A stretch of 43,246 bases of DNA from a virus. The notes below the pieces were generated by a model. The model was not told the DNA's origin and did not search any database. It saw nothing but the letters and a program-made list of their open reading frames with translations. Within the stretch, counting starts at the first letter, position 1. Each line of letters starts with the position of its first letter. The stretch covers positions 1-43,246 of the IMG/VR virus record IMGVR_UViG_3300033141_006331, one strand, 5' to 3'. Of this stretch, positions 14,706-21,863 are shown piece after piece. Both the position numbers and the translations under genes were made by a program.

Positions 14706-16197
14706 CTGGAAATTCTGGCAGCGCAAGAAGAAACACAAAGGCTTTCGCGGATTTGATGCCGCTGCCATCAACCGCCTGCTCAATGATTGGGTCACCACCT
14801 CCAAATCTATTGACCAAGATCTCAAAAACGGTGTGCTCAAAATACTGCGGGCCCGGTCCCGCGACCTTTGCCAAAATAACGATTATGGCCGCAAGTTTCT
14901 AAATCTTCTTGCCACCAATGTAGTTGGTCCAAATGGCATTAGACTTCAGAGTAAAGTTTACCGCCCGCCCAATTCGCGAGGTAAGGTAGTGCTTGATGGT
15001 CCTGCCAATGAACAAATCGAGAGAGCCTGGCGTAAGTGGTGCAAAAAAGGCAATTGCACCGTAGACGGCCAGTTAGGTTTTGTAGATGTTCAAAAGTTGA
15101 TTATCAAGACAGCCGGCCGGGATGGCGAAGCGTTAATAAGAATTGTTCGCAATTTTCCTAATGAATTTGGTTTTGCTATTCAGATATTAGATCCAGCAAG
15201 ATTAGACGAAGATAAGAATGATAACCGACAAAACATCACTCTTGGAGTTCAGAAAGATGAATGGGGGCGCCCTATAAATTATTATATAGTGTCTCAGGAC
15301 GCAGTTGATGGTTATTATGAGAGTATAGTCTATGACCACGAAATCCTACCCGCTGAAGAGATCATTCACTTATATATTATAGAACACCCAGGCCAAAGCC
15401 GAGGGGTCCCCTGGCCTATTACAGCGCTTAAACGCCTTCATATGTTGGGCAATTATGAAGAAAGCGAGCTAGTGGCATCCCGCATCGCTGCGGCCAAGAT
15501 GGGTTTTTTCATCAACCCTGATGGCTCCCTTTACCCCGGCGATGACACTGATAGCCTGGGCAATGTAGTCACCGAAGTGAGCCCCGGCAAATTCGAGCAA
15601 CTCCCTGCAGGCTGGGATTTCAAGGCCTTTGATGTGGACCATCCCACAACGGCGTTTGAGGATTTTATAAAGGCTATACTCAAGGGAGCAGCAGCCGGGC
15701 TCAATGTATCTTATGCAAGTCTGGCAAATGACATGGCTGACGCTAATTATAGCTCTACCCGACATGCCACACTTGAAGAACGTGATCACTGGATGTCACT
15801 TCAGCGCTGGTTTATTGAAAATTTTATTAATCCCATTTTTGAAGAATGGTTGAGAATGGTCCTATTGAAAAAAGTTCTCAATTTACCTGCTGAGGCCTAT
15901 GAACGTTGGAATTCACCGATTTGGCAGCCAAGGCGCTGGTCATGGATAGACCCACTTAAGGATGTTAAAGCTTCTGAAACAGCCATAGCTATGGGCATCA
16001 ACAGCCGCACGCGCATTGCCAGCGAACAAGGCCATGATTTCGATGATATAATCGAAGAGCTGGCAAGAGAAAAGGAAAAAGCCCAGGAATTAGGCCTGGA
16101 CCTAGAGGCTAAAAAACCCCAAACCCAAGGAGTAAAAAGCAATGGATTCCTTGGAATTACACCTGTCCGCCAGTCAGGCGGAAAGGCCTTACCCTAA
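14698..16197 (+). CDS. Phage portal protein, lambda family
   Basis: 499 residues. Family features include NNDYGRKFLNLLATNVVGPNG near the N-terminus, the RDGEALIRIV strand near residue 145, and RGVPWPITALKRLHMLGNYE and SSTRHATLEERDHW, all typical of lambda gpB-like portals. It forms the dodecameric DNA entry channel at the head vertex. The C-terminal segment PVRQSGGKALP is encoded by a palindrome (TCCGCC-AGTCA-GGCGGA, 16166-16182), an insertion at the gene end. The stop overlaps an ATG at 16197 that leads into the next frame-disrupted region. Confidence 0.95.
   Translation: MPNWKFWQRKKKHKGFRGFDAAAINRLLNDWVTTSKSIDQDLKNGVLKILRARSRDLCQNNDYGRKFLNLLATNVVGPNGIRLQSKVYRPPNSRGKVVLDGPANEQIERAWRKWCKKGNCTVDGQLGFVDVQKLIIKTAGRDGEALIRIVRNFPNEFGFAIQILDPARLDEDKNDNRQNITLGVQKDEWGRPINYYIVSQDAVDGYYESIVYDHEILPAEEIIHLYIIEHPGQSRGVPWPITALKRLHMLGNYEESELVASRIAAAKMGFFINPDGSLYPGDDTDSLGNVVTEVSPGKFEQLPAGWDFKAFDVDHPTTAFEDFIKAILKGAAAGLNVSYASLANDMADANYSSTRHATLEERDHWMSLQRWFIENFINPIFEEWLRMVLLKKVLNLPAEAYERWNSPIWQPRRWSWIDPLKDVKASETAIAMGINSRTRIASEQGHDFDDIIEELAREKEKAQELGLDLEAKKPQTQGVKSNGFLGITPVRQSGGKALP
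16166..16182 (+). repeat. Dispersed short palindrome at the portal gene 3' end
   Basis: TCCGCC-AGTCA-GGCGGA, a perfect 6-bp stem with a 5-base loop. It is translated as part of the portal C-terminus, which it extends beyond the lysine/glutamine-rich tail. Confidence 0.65.
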
Positions 16198-16426
16198 TGA
16201 GCATGCATGAAGGCTGAAGGATCCTGCTCAGTATGAGCGGTTTGCGCGGAAGAATTGCTACAAGAAACACGATGGCAAATGTGTTGATTACATCTTTGGA
16301 ATCAAGAACGGCAAGAGCGAGGTACAGGCCTTGCGTTATCCAAAAAAGACCTGGACCGCAGAGGCCGCCCGCAAAGACTGCCAGAAGCGTGGAGGAACAT
16401 TTGAAGCTGCTGCAAAGGAGAAAGGC
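16197..16426 (+). pseudogene. Small head-gene domain with disrupted start, merged into the protease frame
   Basis: From 16211 the frame used by the protease encodes RLKDPAQYERFARKN and, further on, ALRYPKKTWTAEAARKDCQK, a conserved small domain I have seen between portal and protease or at their ends in other phages. It has no ATG or GTG of its own: ATG 16197, overlapping the portal stop, begins M-S-M-H-E and then needs a -1 shift at about 16210 to enter this frame. Only CTG 16214 or TTG 16331 could start it in frame. The GAAGGCTGAAGG repeat at the break suggests repeat-driven frame damage, or an assembly error. Confidence 0.5.
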
Positions 16427-18361
16427 ATGAACAAGGCAACGATTAAAACAGGCGTTATGTTCCGCTCTCAGCCTATCACCAGGGCGGACATCAATGAAGA
16501 GGAAAGGACGGTAAAGATCAGCTTCTCGTCAGAGGAGCCGGTAGAACGGTGGTTCGGGGTGGAGATCCTGGACCACAGCCGCAAATCAGTGCGCCTGGAC
16601 CGGCTCAACAATGGTGGCGCACTCATACTAGAGCATTTGCCGCGTGACCAGATAGGCGTCGTGGAAAAGGCCTGGATCGGGAGCGACCGAAGGGGCCGGG
16701 CGCTCGTCAGATTCGGCAGATCTGGCCTAGCCGAAGAGGTCTTTCAGGACGTGCTTGATGGCATCCGGCGCAACATCTCGGTAGGTTACCGCATCCATCG
16801 CATGGTGCTGGAAGAAGAAAAGGACGATGGTGCCATTTACCGGGCCATGGATTGGGAACCGCTTGAAGTGAGCTTGGTTTCCATTCCAGCAGACACCAGC
16901 GTGGGTGTGGACCGTGCCGGAGATGGTGAACTGTTCGAGACGGTCATTGAAAACAGAAACGAAGAATTAGAGGAGGTAACTCAAATGCCTAAAGAAGAAA
17001 AAAAAGAAGAGAAAAGAGAAGAAAAAATCGAGGCAAAGACCTCAGAGCCTCAAACAAAAGTGAGCGAAATTGAGGAGAAATTAGAGGAAAGGGCCACTAA
17101 AGCAGAAAAAGAGCGCTGGGCCAAAATCAAAGCCTATGCTGAATTGGCCAGGGTCCCTGAAGAACAGGCAAAAATGGCTTTTTTGAGGGGTATTAGTGCC
17201 GAAGATTTCCGCAAAGAGATCCTGGAAGAAATGAGTAAAAAGGTTAAACCAATCAAACCTGATGATGGAAGACTAGATCTTGCCGCCAAGGAAGTTAAGC
17301 AATTCAGTTTTTTTAATCTAATAAAAGCATTGGCCAGTCCTACAGATAGAAAAGCTCAAGAAGAGGCCAAATTTGAATTCGAAGTATGTGAGGCCTTTGA
17401 AAAGAAAATAGGTAAAAGTTCCACTGGTAATGGAAGAATCGTCCCTACCGAGGTCATGTTTCGTGATCTTTCCGTAGGTACGGACACCGCCGGCGGGTAC
17501 TTAGTTAGCACAGATCTCTTGGCTGATAAATTCGTAGAGATGCTAAGAAACAAGCTCGTAGTGTTACGAGCCGGCGCAACTGTATTTTCCGGTTTGGTAG
17601 GAGACGTGGCAATACCTAAACAAACCGGAGGCGCAACCGCTTATTGGGTTGCTGAAGATGGCAGCGTCACTGAAAGCGACCAAACTTTTGGCCAAATAGC
17701 CATGGCCCCCAAGACAGTGGGGTCCAGAACGCAGATTACAAGAAAATTGCTGCTTCAAAGCTCTCTAAATATTCAAAATTTGGTCAAAAATGACCTCATT
17801 AAGACTATTGCCACGGCGGTGGATTACGCTGCGTTGCATGGTTCGGGAACCAGTAACCAGCCTACTGGAATAATAAATACCACCGGCATAGGTGTTGTGG
17901 CTATAGGCACGAATGGTGGGGCCCCTACTTGGGCGCACATTATTAATTTGGAGAAGGAAGTAGCCGTTGACAATGCAGATGTTGGCCGTTTGGCCTATAT
18001 GACCAATGCTAAAGTCAGGGGCAAGCTAAAACAGACCTTCACCAATGCCACTTACGGCGAGATCCCGGTATGGAAAGATGGAAATAAAAGTGGAGTGGGA
18101 TTAATGAATGGTTATCCTGCCTATGTGACCAACCAGGTGGCCAGTGATCTTACCAAGGGCACGGGCAGTAACCTCAGCGCTATCTTTTTCGGCAACTGGG
18201 CTGATTTGATCATAGGATTTTGGTCTGGTGTAGATATTATCGTAAATCCTTACAGCGACGATGCAAGTGGCAAGATCACGATTACTGCGCTCCAAGACTG
18301 CGACATTGCAGTGCGGCATGCAGAGAGCTTTGCCGTAATCAAGGATGCCAGCACTTCGTAA
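16427..18361 (+). CDS. Prohead protease fused to HK97-fold major capsid protein
   Basis: 644 residues from ATG 16427, which has the ribosome site AAGGAG six bases upstream. The frame stays open to 16211. Residues 1-165 form a HK97-type (S78) prohead protease with His70 (LILEHLPRDQ) and Ser118 (RNISVGYRI). Residues about 175-275 form a Lys/Glu-rich coiled coil like a capsid delta domain. The rest is the capsid, with TDTAGGYLVSTDL, then SRTQITRKLLLQSS and GSGTSNQPTGI. Protease and capsid are usually separate or the capsid is made in large excess; an internal start at 16985 can supply free capsid. Cleavage in the coiled-coil region would free the capsid from the fusion too. Confidence 0.9.
   Translation: MNKATIKTGVMFRSQPITRADINEEERTVKISFSSEEPVERWFGVEILDHSRKSVRLDRLNNGGALILEHLPRDQIGVVEKAWIGSDRRGRALVRFGRSGLAEEVFQDVLDGIRRNISVGYRIHRMVLEEEKDDGAIYRAMDWEPLEVSLVSIPADTSVGVDRAGDGELFETVIENRNEELEEVTQMPKEEKKEEKREEKIEAKTSEPQTKVSEIEEKLEERATKAEKERWAKIKAYAELARVPEEQAKMAFLRGISAEDFRKEILEEMSKKVKPIKPDDGRLDLAAKEVKQFSFFNLIKALASPTDRKAQEEAKFEFEVCEAFEKKIGKSSTGNGRIVPTEVMFRDLSVGTDTAGGYLVSTDLLADKFVEMLRNKLVVLRAGATVFSGLVGDVAIPKQTGGATAYWVAEDGSVTESDQTFGQIAMAPKTVGSRTQITRKLLLQSSLNIQNLVKNDLIKTIATAVDYAALHGSGTSNQPTGIINTTGIGVVAIGTNGGAPTWAHIINLEKEVAVDNADVGRLAYMTNAKVRGKLKQTFTNATYGEIPVWKDGNKSGVGLMNGYPAYVTNQVASDLTKGTGSNLSAIFFGNWADLIIGFWSGVDIIVNPYSDDASGKITITALQDCDIAVRHAESFAVIKDASTS
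16985..18361 (+). CDS. Major capsid protein from an internal start (nested in the protease-capsid frame)
   Basis: ATG 16985 is preceded by a perfect AGGAGGT (16971-16977) with eight-base spacing, the strongest ribosome site in this part of the window. It would give a 458-residue delta-domain plus capsid protein starting MPKEEKKEEK, a natural N-terminus for HK97-type capsids. Making capsid alone from this site explains how hundreds of capsid subunits are produced while the protease fusion stays scarce. The product is inferred from the ribosome site, not shown. Confidence 0.7.
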   Translation: MPKEEKKEEKREEKIEAKTSEPQTKVSEIEEKLEERATKAEKERWAKIKAYAELARVPEEQAKMAFLRGISAEDFRKEILEEMSKKVKPIKPDDGRLDLAAKEVKQFSFFNLIKALASPTDRKAQEEAKFEFEVCEAFEKKIGKSSTGNGRIVPTEVMFRDLSVGTDTAGGYLVSTDLLADKFVEMLRNKLVVLRAGATVFSGLVGDVAIPKQTGGATAYWVAEDGSVTESDQTFGQIAMAPKTVGSRTQITRKLLLQSSLNIQNLVKNDLIKTIATAVDYAALHGSGTSNQPTGIINTTGIGVVAIGTNGGAPTWAHIINLEKEVAVDNADVGRLAYMTNAKVRGKLKQTFTNATYGEIPVWKDGNKSGVGLMNGYPAYVTNQVASDLTKGTGSNLSAIFFGNWADLIIGFWSGVDIIVNPYSDDASGKITITALQDCDIAVRHAESFAVIKDASTS

Positions 18362-18381
18362 GTCTTAACCAATAAAACCTA

Positions 18382-18404
18382 GGCCCCGGATCCGCTCCGG
18401 GGCC
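18382..18404 (+). terminator. GC-rich hairpin after the capsid gene
   Basis: A perfect 9-bp stem GGCCCCGGA/TCCGGGGCC with a TCCGC loop lies 20 bases after the capsid stop. Only TTCAAC follows, not a U run, so it is more likely an mRNA-stabilising or partial termination hairpin than a strong terminator. It could raise capsid mRNA relative to downstream tail genes. Confidence 0.55.
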
Positions 18405-18426
18405 TTCAACAAGGGAGGAACAACAA

Positions 18427-18864
18427 ATGATCAGAGATGTCATAAACAACCTCAAGATTGACCAGGTGATTGAGACCGCTGTCCAGACTTCTGATACCGA
18501 TGGCTCTAGCGTGGACATGCAGGGCTATACTTATTGCACCTTTATAGCGCTAATAGGCGAGAGTGGAGACACCCTTTCTGGTTCTGTGAAGATAGAACTA
18601 GAGGTAGAGGAATCTGATGACGATAGCACCTTCACCGATGTAGCTGACAGCGAATTGCAAAACTATGTGGATGGCACCAATGATGGATGTTTTGGTGTAA
18701 TTGATGGCGCTGCTGATGATCAAAAGGCTTATTTCTGCACTTACAGAGGTAATGCCAGGTATGTGCGGCCAGTGCTCAATTTTACCGGCACCCACAGCAA
18801 CGGCACGCCCATCGGCGTTGTGGCGATCCGCCATGGGGCTGAAGAGCTGCCTGTGAGCAATTAG
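18427..18864 (+). CDS. Head decoration-like protein
   Basis: 145 residues, acidic, beta-rich and without a signal or membrane segment, behind the ribosome site GGGAGGAA. It lies directly after the capsid gene, where siphoviruses encode head stabilisation or decoration proteins. The pattern of alternating strands (YCTFIALIGESGDTLSGSVK, then ARYVRPVLNFTG) fits a compact beta sandwich. Sequence alone gives only the position-based assignment. Confidence 0.6.
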   Translation: MIRDVINNLKIDQVIETAVQTSDTDGSSVDMQGYTYCTFIALIGESGDTLSGSVKIELEVEESDDDSTFTDVADSELQNYVDGTNDGCFGVIDGAADDQKAYFCTYRGNARYVRPVLNFTGTHSNGTPIGVVAIRHGAEELPVSN

Positions 18865-18872
18865 GAGGCGCC

Positions 18873-19094
18873 ATGAGGGTTAAGATACTTCGTGACACAG
18901 TGGCAAGCGGTAAGGGCCTTGCGGCTGGCAGAACTTATGATCTATCTGAACAGGATGCCAAGATTCTGCTTGCCATGGGTAAGGCGGTGCCGGTAGGTAC
19001 CAAGGTAAAAAAACCCCAAGAGCGCGATAGCGAGCTAGTCGAAGGTCTCAACACTAGGAGCGCCTCAGCTCTTATAGCGGGCAAGAAAGGCTGA
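18873..19094 (+). CDS. Small phage structural-region protein
   Basis: 73 residues with ribosome site TTAGGAGG. It starts MRVKILRDTVASGKGLAAGR and contains YDLSEQDAKILLAMGKAVPV, a pattern common in short proteins located between capsid and tail-completion genes. The C-terminus is basic. Function not known; possibly a head-tail junction or accessory structural protein. Confidence 0.65.
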   Translation: MRVKILRDTVASGKGLAAGRTYDLSEQDAKILLAMGKAVPVGTKVKKPQERDSELVEGLNTRSASALIAGKKG

Positions 19095-19105
19095 AAGCTG
19101 AAATC

Positions 19106-19573
19106 ATGAACAACTATGATTTCTATAAAACATTCATCGATGCCCTGGGCCAGGATCAAGATATCCAGGCCTGGGGCCAGTTGAATTTTGATTCAGCAGT
19201 GAGCATATTTGCGGACCTTCAGACCCAGAGCCCACCTGGCGAGGATGATATGCCATATATCCTGATCCACACGCCGGAGATCATGAAGGGCATGGAAGAG
19301 AGGATCCAGGATTATGGTCTAAGCATTGACCTGGCCTTGACTAAGAACGCCTTACAGACAAGGGCCGATGATGTGGAGGAGCCCTCGGGGCTGGAACTGA
19401 TCCTGGATTTTGGTGAGCTGGTAGTGGACTGTATCGAAGATGCCCTGCCAGACAATATGGTCATGAGCTACAGACTCCGGGGTGATACCACAGGCTCATT
19501 GCCCGATGTCTATGGGTTTCTGGAGTTCAGGTTCCGCAAATATCTGTCCATTGGAGATAACACTCTAGGTTAA
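19106..19573 (+). CDS. Tail terminator/completion-like protein
   Basis: 155 residues, acidic, placed immediately before the tail tube gene. The sequence has the alternating helix/strand layout of tail terminator proteins (gpU-like), with the start MNNYDFYKTFIDAL and a final strand GFLEFRFRKYLSIG. The assignment rests mostly on synteny. The junction in front of it carries a short repeat (AAAGGCTGAAAGCTGAA). Confidence 0.55.
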   Translation: MNNYDFYKTFIDALGQDQDIQAWGQLNFDSAVSIFADLQTQSPPGEDDMPYILIHTPEIMKGMEERIQDYGLSIDLALTKNALQTRADDVEEPSGLELILDFGELVVDCIEDALPDNMVMSYRLRGDTTGSLPDVYGFLEFRFRKYLSIGDNTLG

Positions 19574-19588
19574 GGGGGGACATTTAAA

Positions 19589-20536
19589 ATGGCCCAACAA
19601 AAAGGTTCAAATGTAAAGATTTTGATGGGCTTTGAGAGTACCTTTGGGACTGCGGCAACTGATGGATATTCCCTTTATGTTAACCCGCCGGTATCCCTCA
19701 GCCCTAATAGGCCGCCCCAACAACCAGCTACTTTGCGAGGCAACCGTAACCCTGTCACACCGTTCTTCGGCAATCTAGATATTGGCGGCGACATTAATAT
19801 CCCTATAGACAGCACTATGATGGCCTACTGGCTAAAGTGTATGTTTGGCGATCCAACCACCACTGGCACAGACCCTTACACTCATGAGTATAAAATAGGC
19901 GACACCATGCCTAGCTTTACTTTCGAAGAGGGGTTTGAGGATTTAGCCACCAATGAGTACATCCGCTATGTGGGATGCAAGGTTAGCCGATTTTCCATGT
20001 CTGTGGGGGGTGATGGCGAGCTTGTGGCAACCCTGGGCGTGCTAGGTGCAGATTATAGCATTGAGACATCAGCTTTCGATGCTACACCCACAGAACCTTC
20101 GTTCACACGGCTATATAATAGTCAAGCCACTGTGACTGAGGGAGGCTCTGCGGCAGGCGATCTTACCAGTTTTGATATAGCCGTGGAGTTTGGTCTAGAC
20201 CCAGATATATATCCCATCAACAGCCAAGGAGCCAGAGGTAGCCTGCCAGAAGGGCAAGTAGCGGTTACTGGGAATATAAAGGGATTATTTAAAGATGTCA
20301 CATTGCTCACTAAAGCCAAAAATCAGACTGAGACTAGCCTTAAGGTGACTATCCAGGCATCTTCTAGCAGTATTTTTGAGGTGGAGATCCAGGAGCTAAA
20401 GTTCCAGGAACGTATGCCTAGTATTGATGGCCCCCAGGGGCTCTTGGTAGATCTAGATTTTTCTGCCTATTATAATGATGGGTCTGAGGCTAGCGCTATA
20501 GTGGCAAGGGTGACGAATAGTTTAAGTAGCTTGTAG
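19589..20536 (+). CDS. Major tail tube protein
   Basis: 315 residues with ribosome site AAGGGGGGA. The opening (KILMGFESTFGTAATDGYSL) and the central strands (GDINIPIDSTMMAYWLKCMF) match long-tail phage tube proteins, which stack as hexameric rings around the tape measure. The second half repeats the same fold type (SFDIAVEFGLDPD, then IKGLFKD), which fits a two-domain tube subunit. It is followed by the tail chaperone genes, as expected. Confidence 0.8.
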   Translation: MAQQKGSNVKILMGFESTFGTAATDGYSLYVNPPVSLSPNRPPQQPATLRGNRNPVTPFFGNLDIGGDINIPIDSTMMAYWLKCMFGDPTTTGTDPYTHEYKIGDTMPSFTFEEGFEDLATNEYIRYVGCKVSRFSMSVGGDGELVATLGVLGADYSIETSAFDATPTEPSFTRLYNSQATVTEGGSAAGDLTSFDIAVEFGLDPDIYPINSQGARGSLPEGQVAVTGNIKGLFKDVTLLTKAKNQTETSLKVTIQASSSSIFEVEIQELKFQERMPSIDGPQGLLVDLDFSAYYNDGSEASAIVARVTNSLSSL

Positions 20537-20622
20537 GTTCACAGTTCACGGTTCACAGTTCACGGTCAACGGTGAACGCCTGCCTGCCCTGCCCGATGGT
20601 CAGGCGGGCGTCAGACAGGGAC
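20537..20622 (+). repeat. Tandem GTTCAC repeats and palindrome between tail tube and chaperone genes
   Basis: GTTCACAGTTCACG occurs twice in tandem (20537-20550, 20551-20564), followed by CGGTCAACGGTGAAC, which pairs back with the repeats. A palindrome of the dispersed class, GCCCGATGGTCAGGCGGGC, follows at about 20591-20609. A related GGTCAACCGTGAACGG is found at 40584-40599. No gene in this stretch. Confidence 0.6.
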
Positions 20623-20646
20623 AACACCGAGCAAAGCGAGGTAATT

Positions 20647-20910
20647 ATGCGTGAAATAGAGATAAACGGTCGGAGGTTTCAAGTTCGTGGCCTCAAACGA
20701 AAGGAGATCAGGACTCTGCGCGAACAGGGCTTTGTCTTATTAGCTTTAAAAGGCGAGGATTTGGATGCGGCGCAGGATGCCACTTTTGAGATAGTTTTTG
20801 GGCCTGAAGATCTTGCGGCCATAGACGAAATGGATAACCGTGATGCCCTTAAATTATGGGATGCCATTTTGCGTGAAACATATCCCGCGGCGGACGAAAT
20901 AAAAAACTAG
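20647..20910 (+). CDS. Tail assembly chaperone, short form (gpG-like)
   Basis: 87 residues from ATG 20647 with GAGG six bases upstream; upstream in-frame codons lie in repeats. It begins MREIEINGRRFQVRGLKRKE. Its place between tail tube and tape measure, and a slippery heptamer at its last codons, match lambda gpG-type chaperones that coat the tape measure during tail assembly. Confidence 0.8.
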   Translation: MREIEINGRRFQVRGLKRKEIRTLREQGFVLLALKGEDLDAAQDATFEIVFGPEDLAAIDEMDNRDALKLWDAILRETYPAADEIKN

Positions 20911-21293
20911 AACAGGTCTGGGCCTGGTGCATAGATGAGCAGAGAATTGAATATTGCAAGGCGTGTAAGAAGGCAGGAAAAGCAGATTGCAATAACTGTG
21001 AATGGAAGCAGCCAGAGCTCAGACCTGAAAATCAAGAGGCATGGGAATTATGGCAGGCAGTACAAACGCAATGGAGATCTGGCCCATCAGGTCCTATTGG
21101 CTTAGATTATGGTGTAATGATGAAGGTGGCAAGGTTATTAGGGGTTGATTTATCGCCTGCTGTATTTGGAAAAATCCAAGCGCTTGAAAAACAAACTTTA
21201 GATCATTGGGTAAAAAGCCATGATCAAGGCCACCATCAAGGGATTAAAAACTCTAGACCGAAACCTCAAGGCCAAGGCGGCCAAGGCCAATAA
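20647..21293 (+). CDS. Tail assembly chaperone, -1 frameshift product (gpGT-like)
   Basis: A shift of -1 at A AAA AAC (20901-20907) passes the TAG stop at 20908 and continues in an open frame to TAA 21291-21293, giving 215 residues. The extension begins LEQVWAWCIDEQRIEYCKAC and contains two CxxC pairs eight residues apart (CKAC, CNNC), a likely zinc site, then a helical part with GLDYGVMMKVARLLG. The extension has no ribosome site of its own and fills the otherwise gene-free stretch 20911-21219. It overlaps the next gene by 74 bases. The longer form is expected as a minority product, as in lambda. Confidence 0.82.
20901..20907 (+). promoter_or_regulatory. Programmed -1 ribosomal frameshift site (A AAA AAC)
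   Basis: The heptamer lies in the correct phase (ATA AAA AAC TAG) for tandem slippage, directly followed by the stop of the short chaperone. Canonical slippery sequence X XXY YYZ with X=A, Y=A, Z=C. I did not identify a clear downstream stimulatory hairpin or pseudoknot. Confidence 0.85.
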
Positions 21294-21855
21294 GGCCCTT
21301 GAAACGGCCATCAAGATTGAAGGTTACCGGCTGCGCCGCCAGCTCATTAAGGAAATCCGCCAGGGCGCCCCGGGTGGTCGGCCCTTTGCGCCGTTAAGCG
21401 TAATAGGTGCCCGTACTAAGGCTAGCAATCTACGCGGGGCCAGGCAGATAAAGGAATTTGGCAGAGTTGGCCTGCTAAACCGCCCTAAGAAAACGCCTCT
21501 GGCTAGGCTTGCCACTGCGATACGCTATCAAGTCCATAAGGCTCCGAACTTTCGCATGGAAGTAGGTTGGGTGGGGCCGAAAGTATCCAAAAGCTGGAAA
21601 CGTATAGCCCGCATGCAGCAAGAAGGTTTTATGCTGGACGTGACTGATGAAATGCGCAGAATGTTTCGGCGCTTGGGCGCGTCTATGTCCAAGCGGTCTA
21701 AATACCGTAAATATTTTTTTCTGCGCAAGGGAACCGCTAGGCTCCGGGTGCCAGCCAGGCCCATCATAGAACCTTTTTGGCAGGTGCATGAACGTGAAGC
21801 GAGGGATAATATAAGAATCAATTTCCATCGTAAACTAAGAGGAGAAAGGATCTAG
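21220..21855 (+). CDS. Phage morphogenesis/tail completion-like protein
   Basis: 211 residues, very basic. It starts MIKATIKGLKTLDRNLKAKA and has the pattern of minor tail/virion morphogenesis proteins (gp10/gpZ-like). A central block GRPFAPLSVIGARTK and repeated basic/aromatic strands are visible. It overlaps the chaperone frameshift product and precedes the tape measure gene. The precise structural role is inferred from position. Confidence 0.65.
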   Translation: MIKATIKGLKTLDRNLKAKAAKANKALETAIKIEGYRLRRQLIKEIRQGAPGGRPFAPLSVIGARTKASNLRGARQIKEFGRVGLLNRPKKTPLARLATAIRYQVHKAPNFRMEVGWVGPKVSKSWKRIARMQQEGFMLDVTDEMRRMFRRLGASMSKRSKYRKYFFLRKGTARLRVPARPIIEPFWQVHEREARDNIRINFHRKLRGERI

Positions 21856-21863
21856 AAGCTAGA

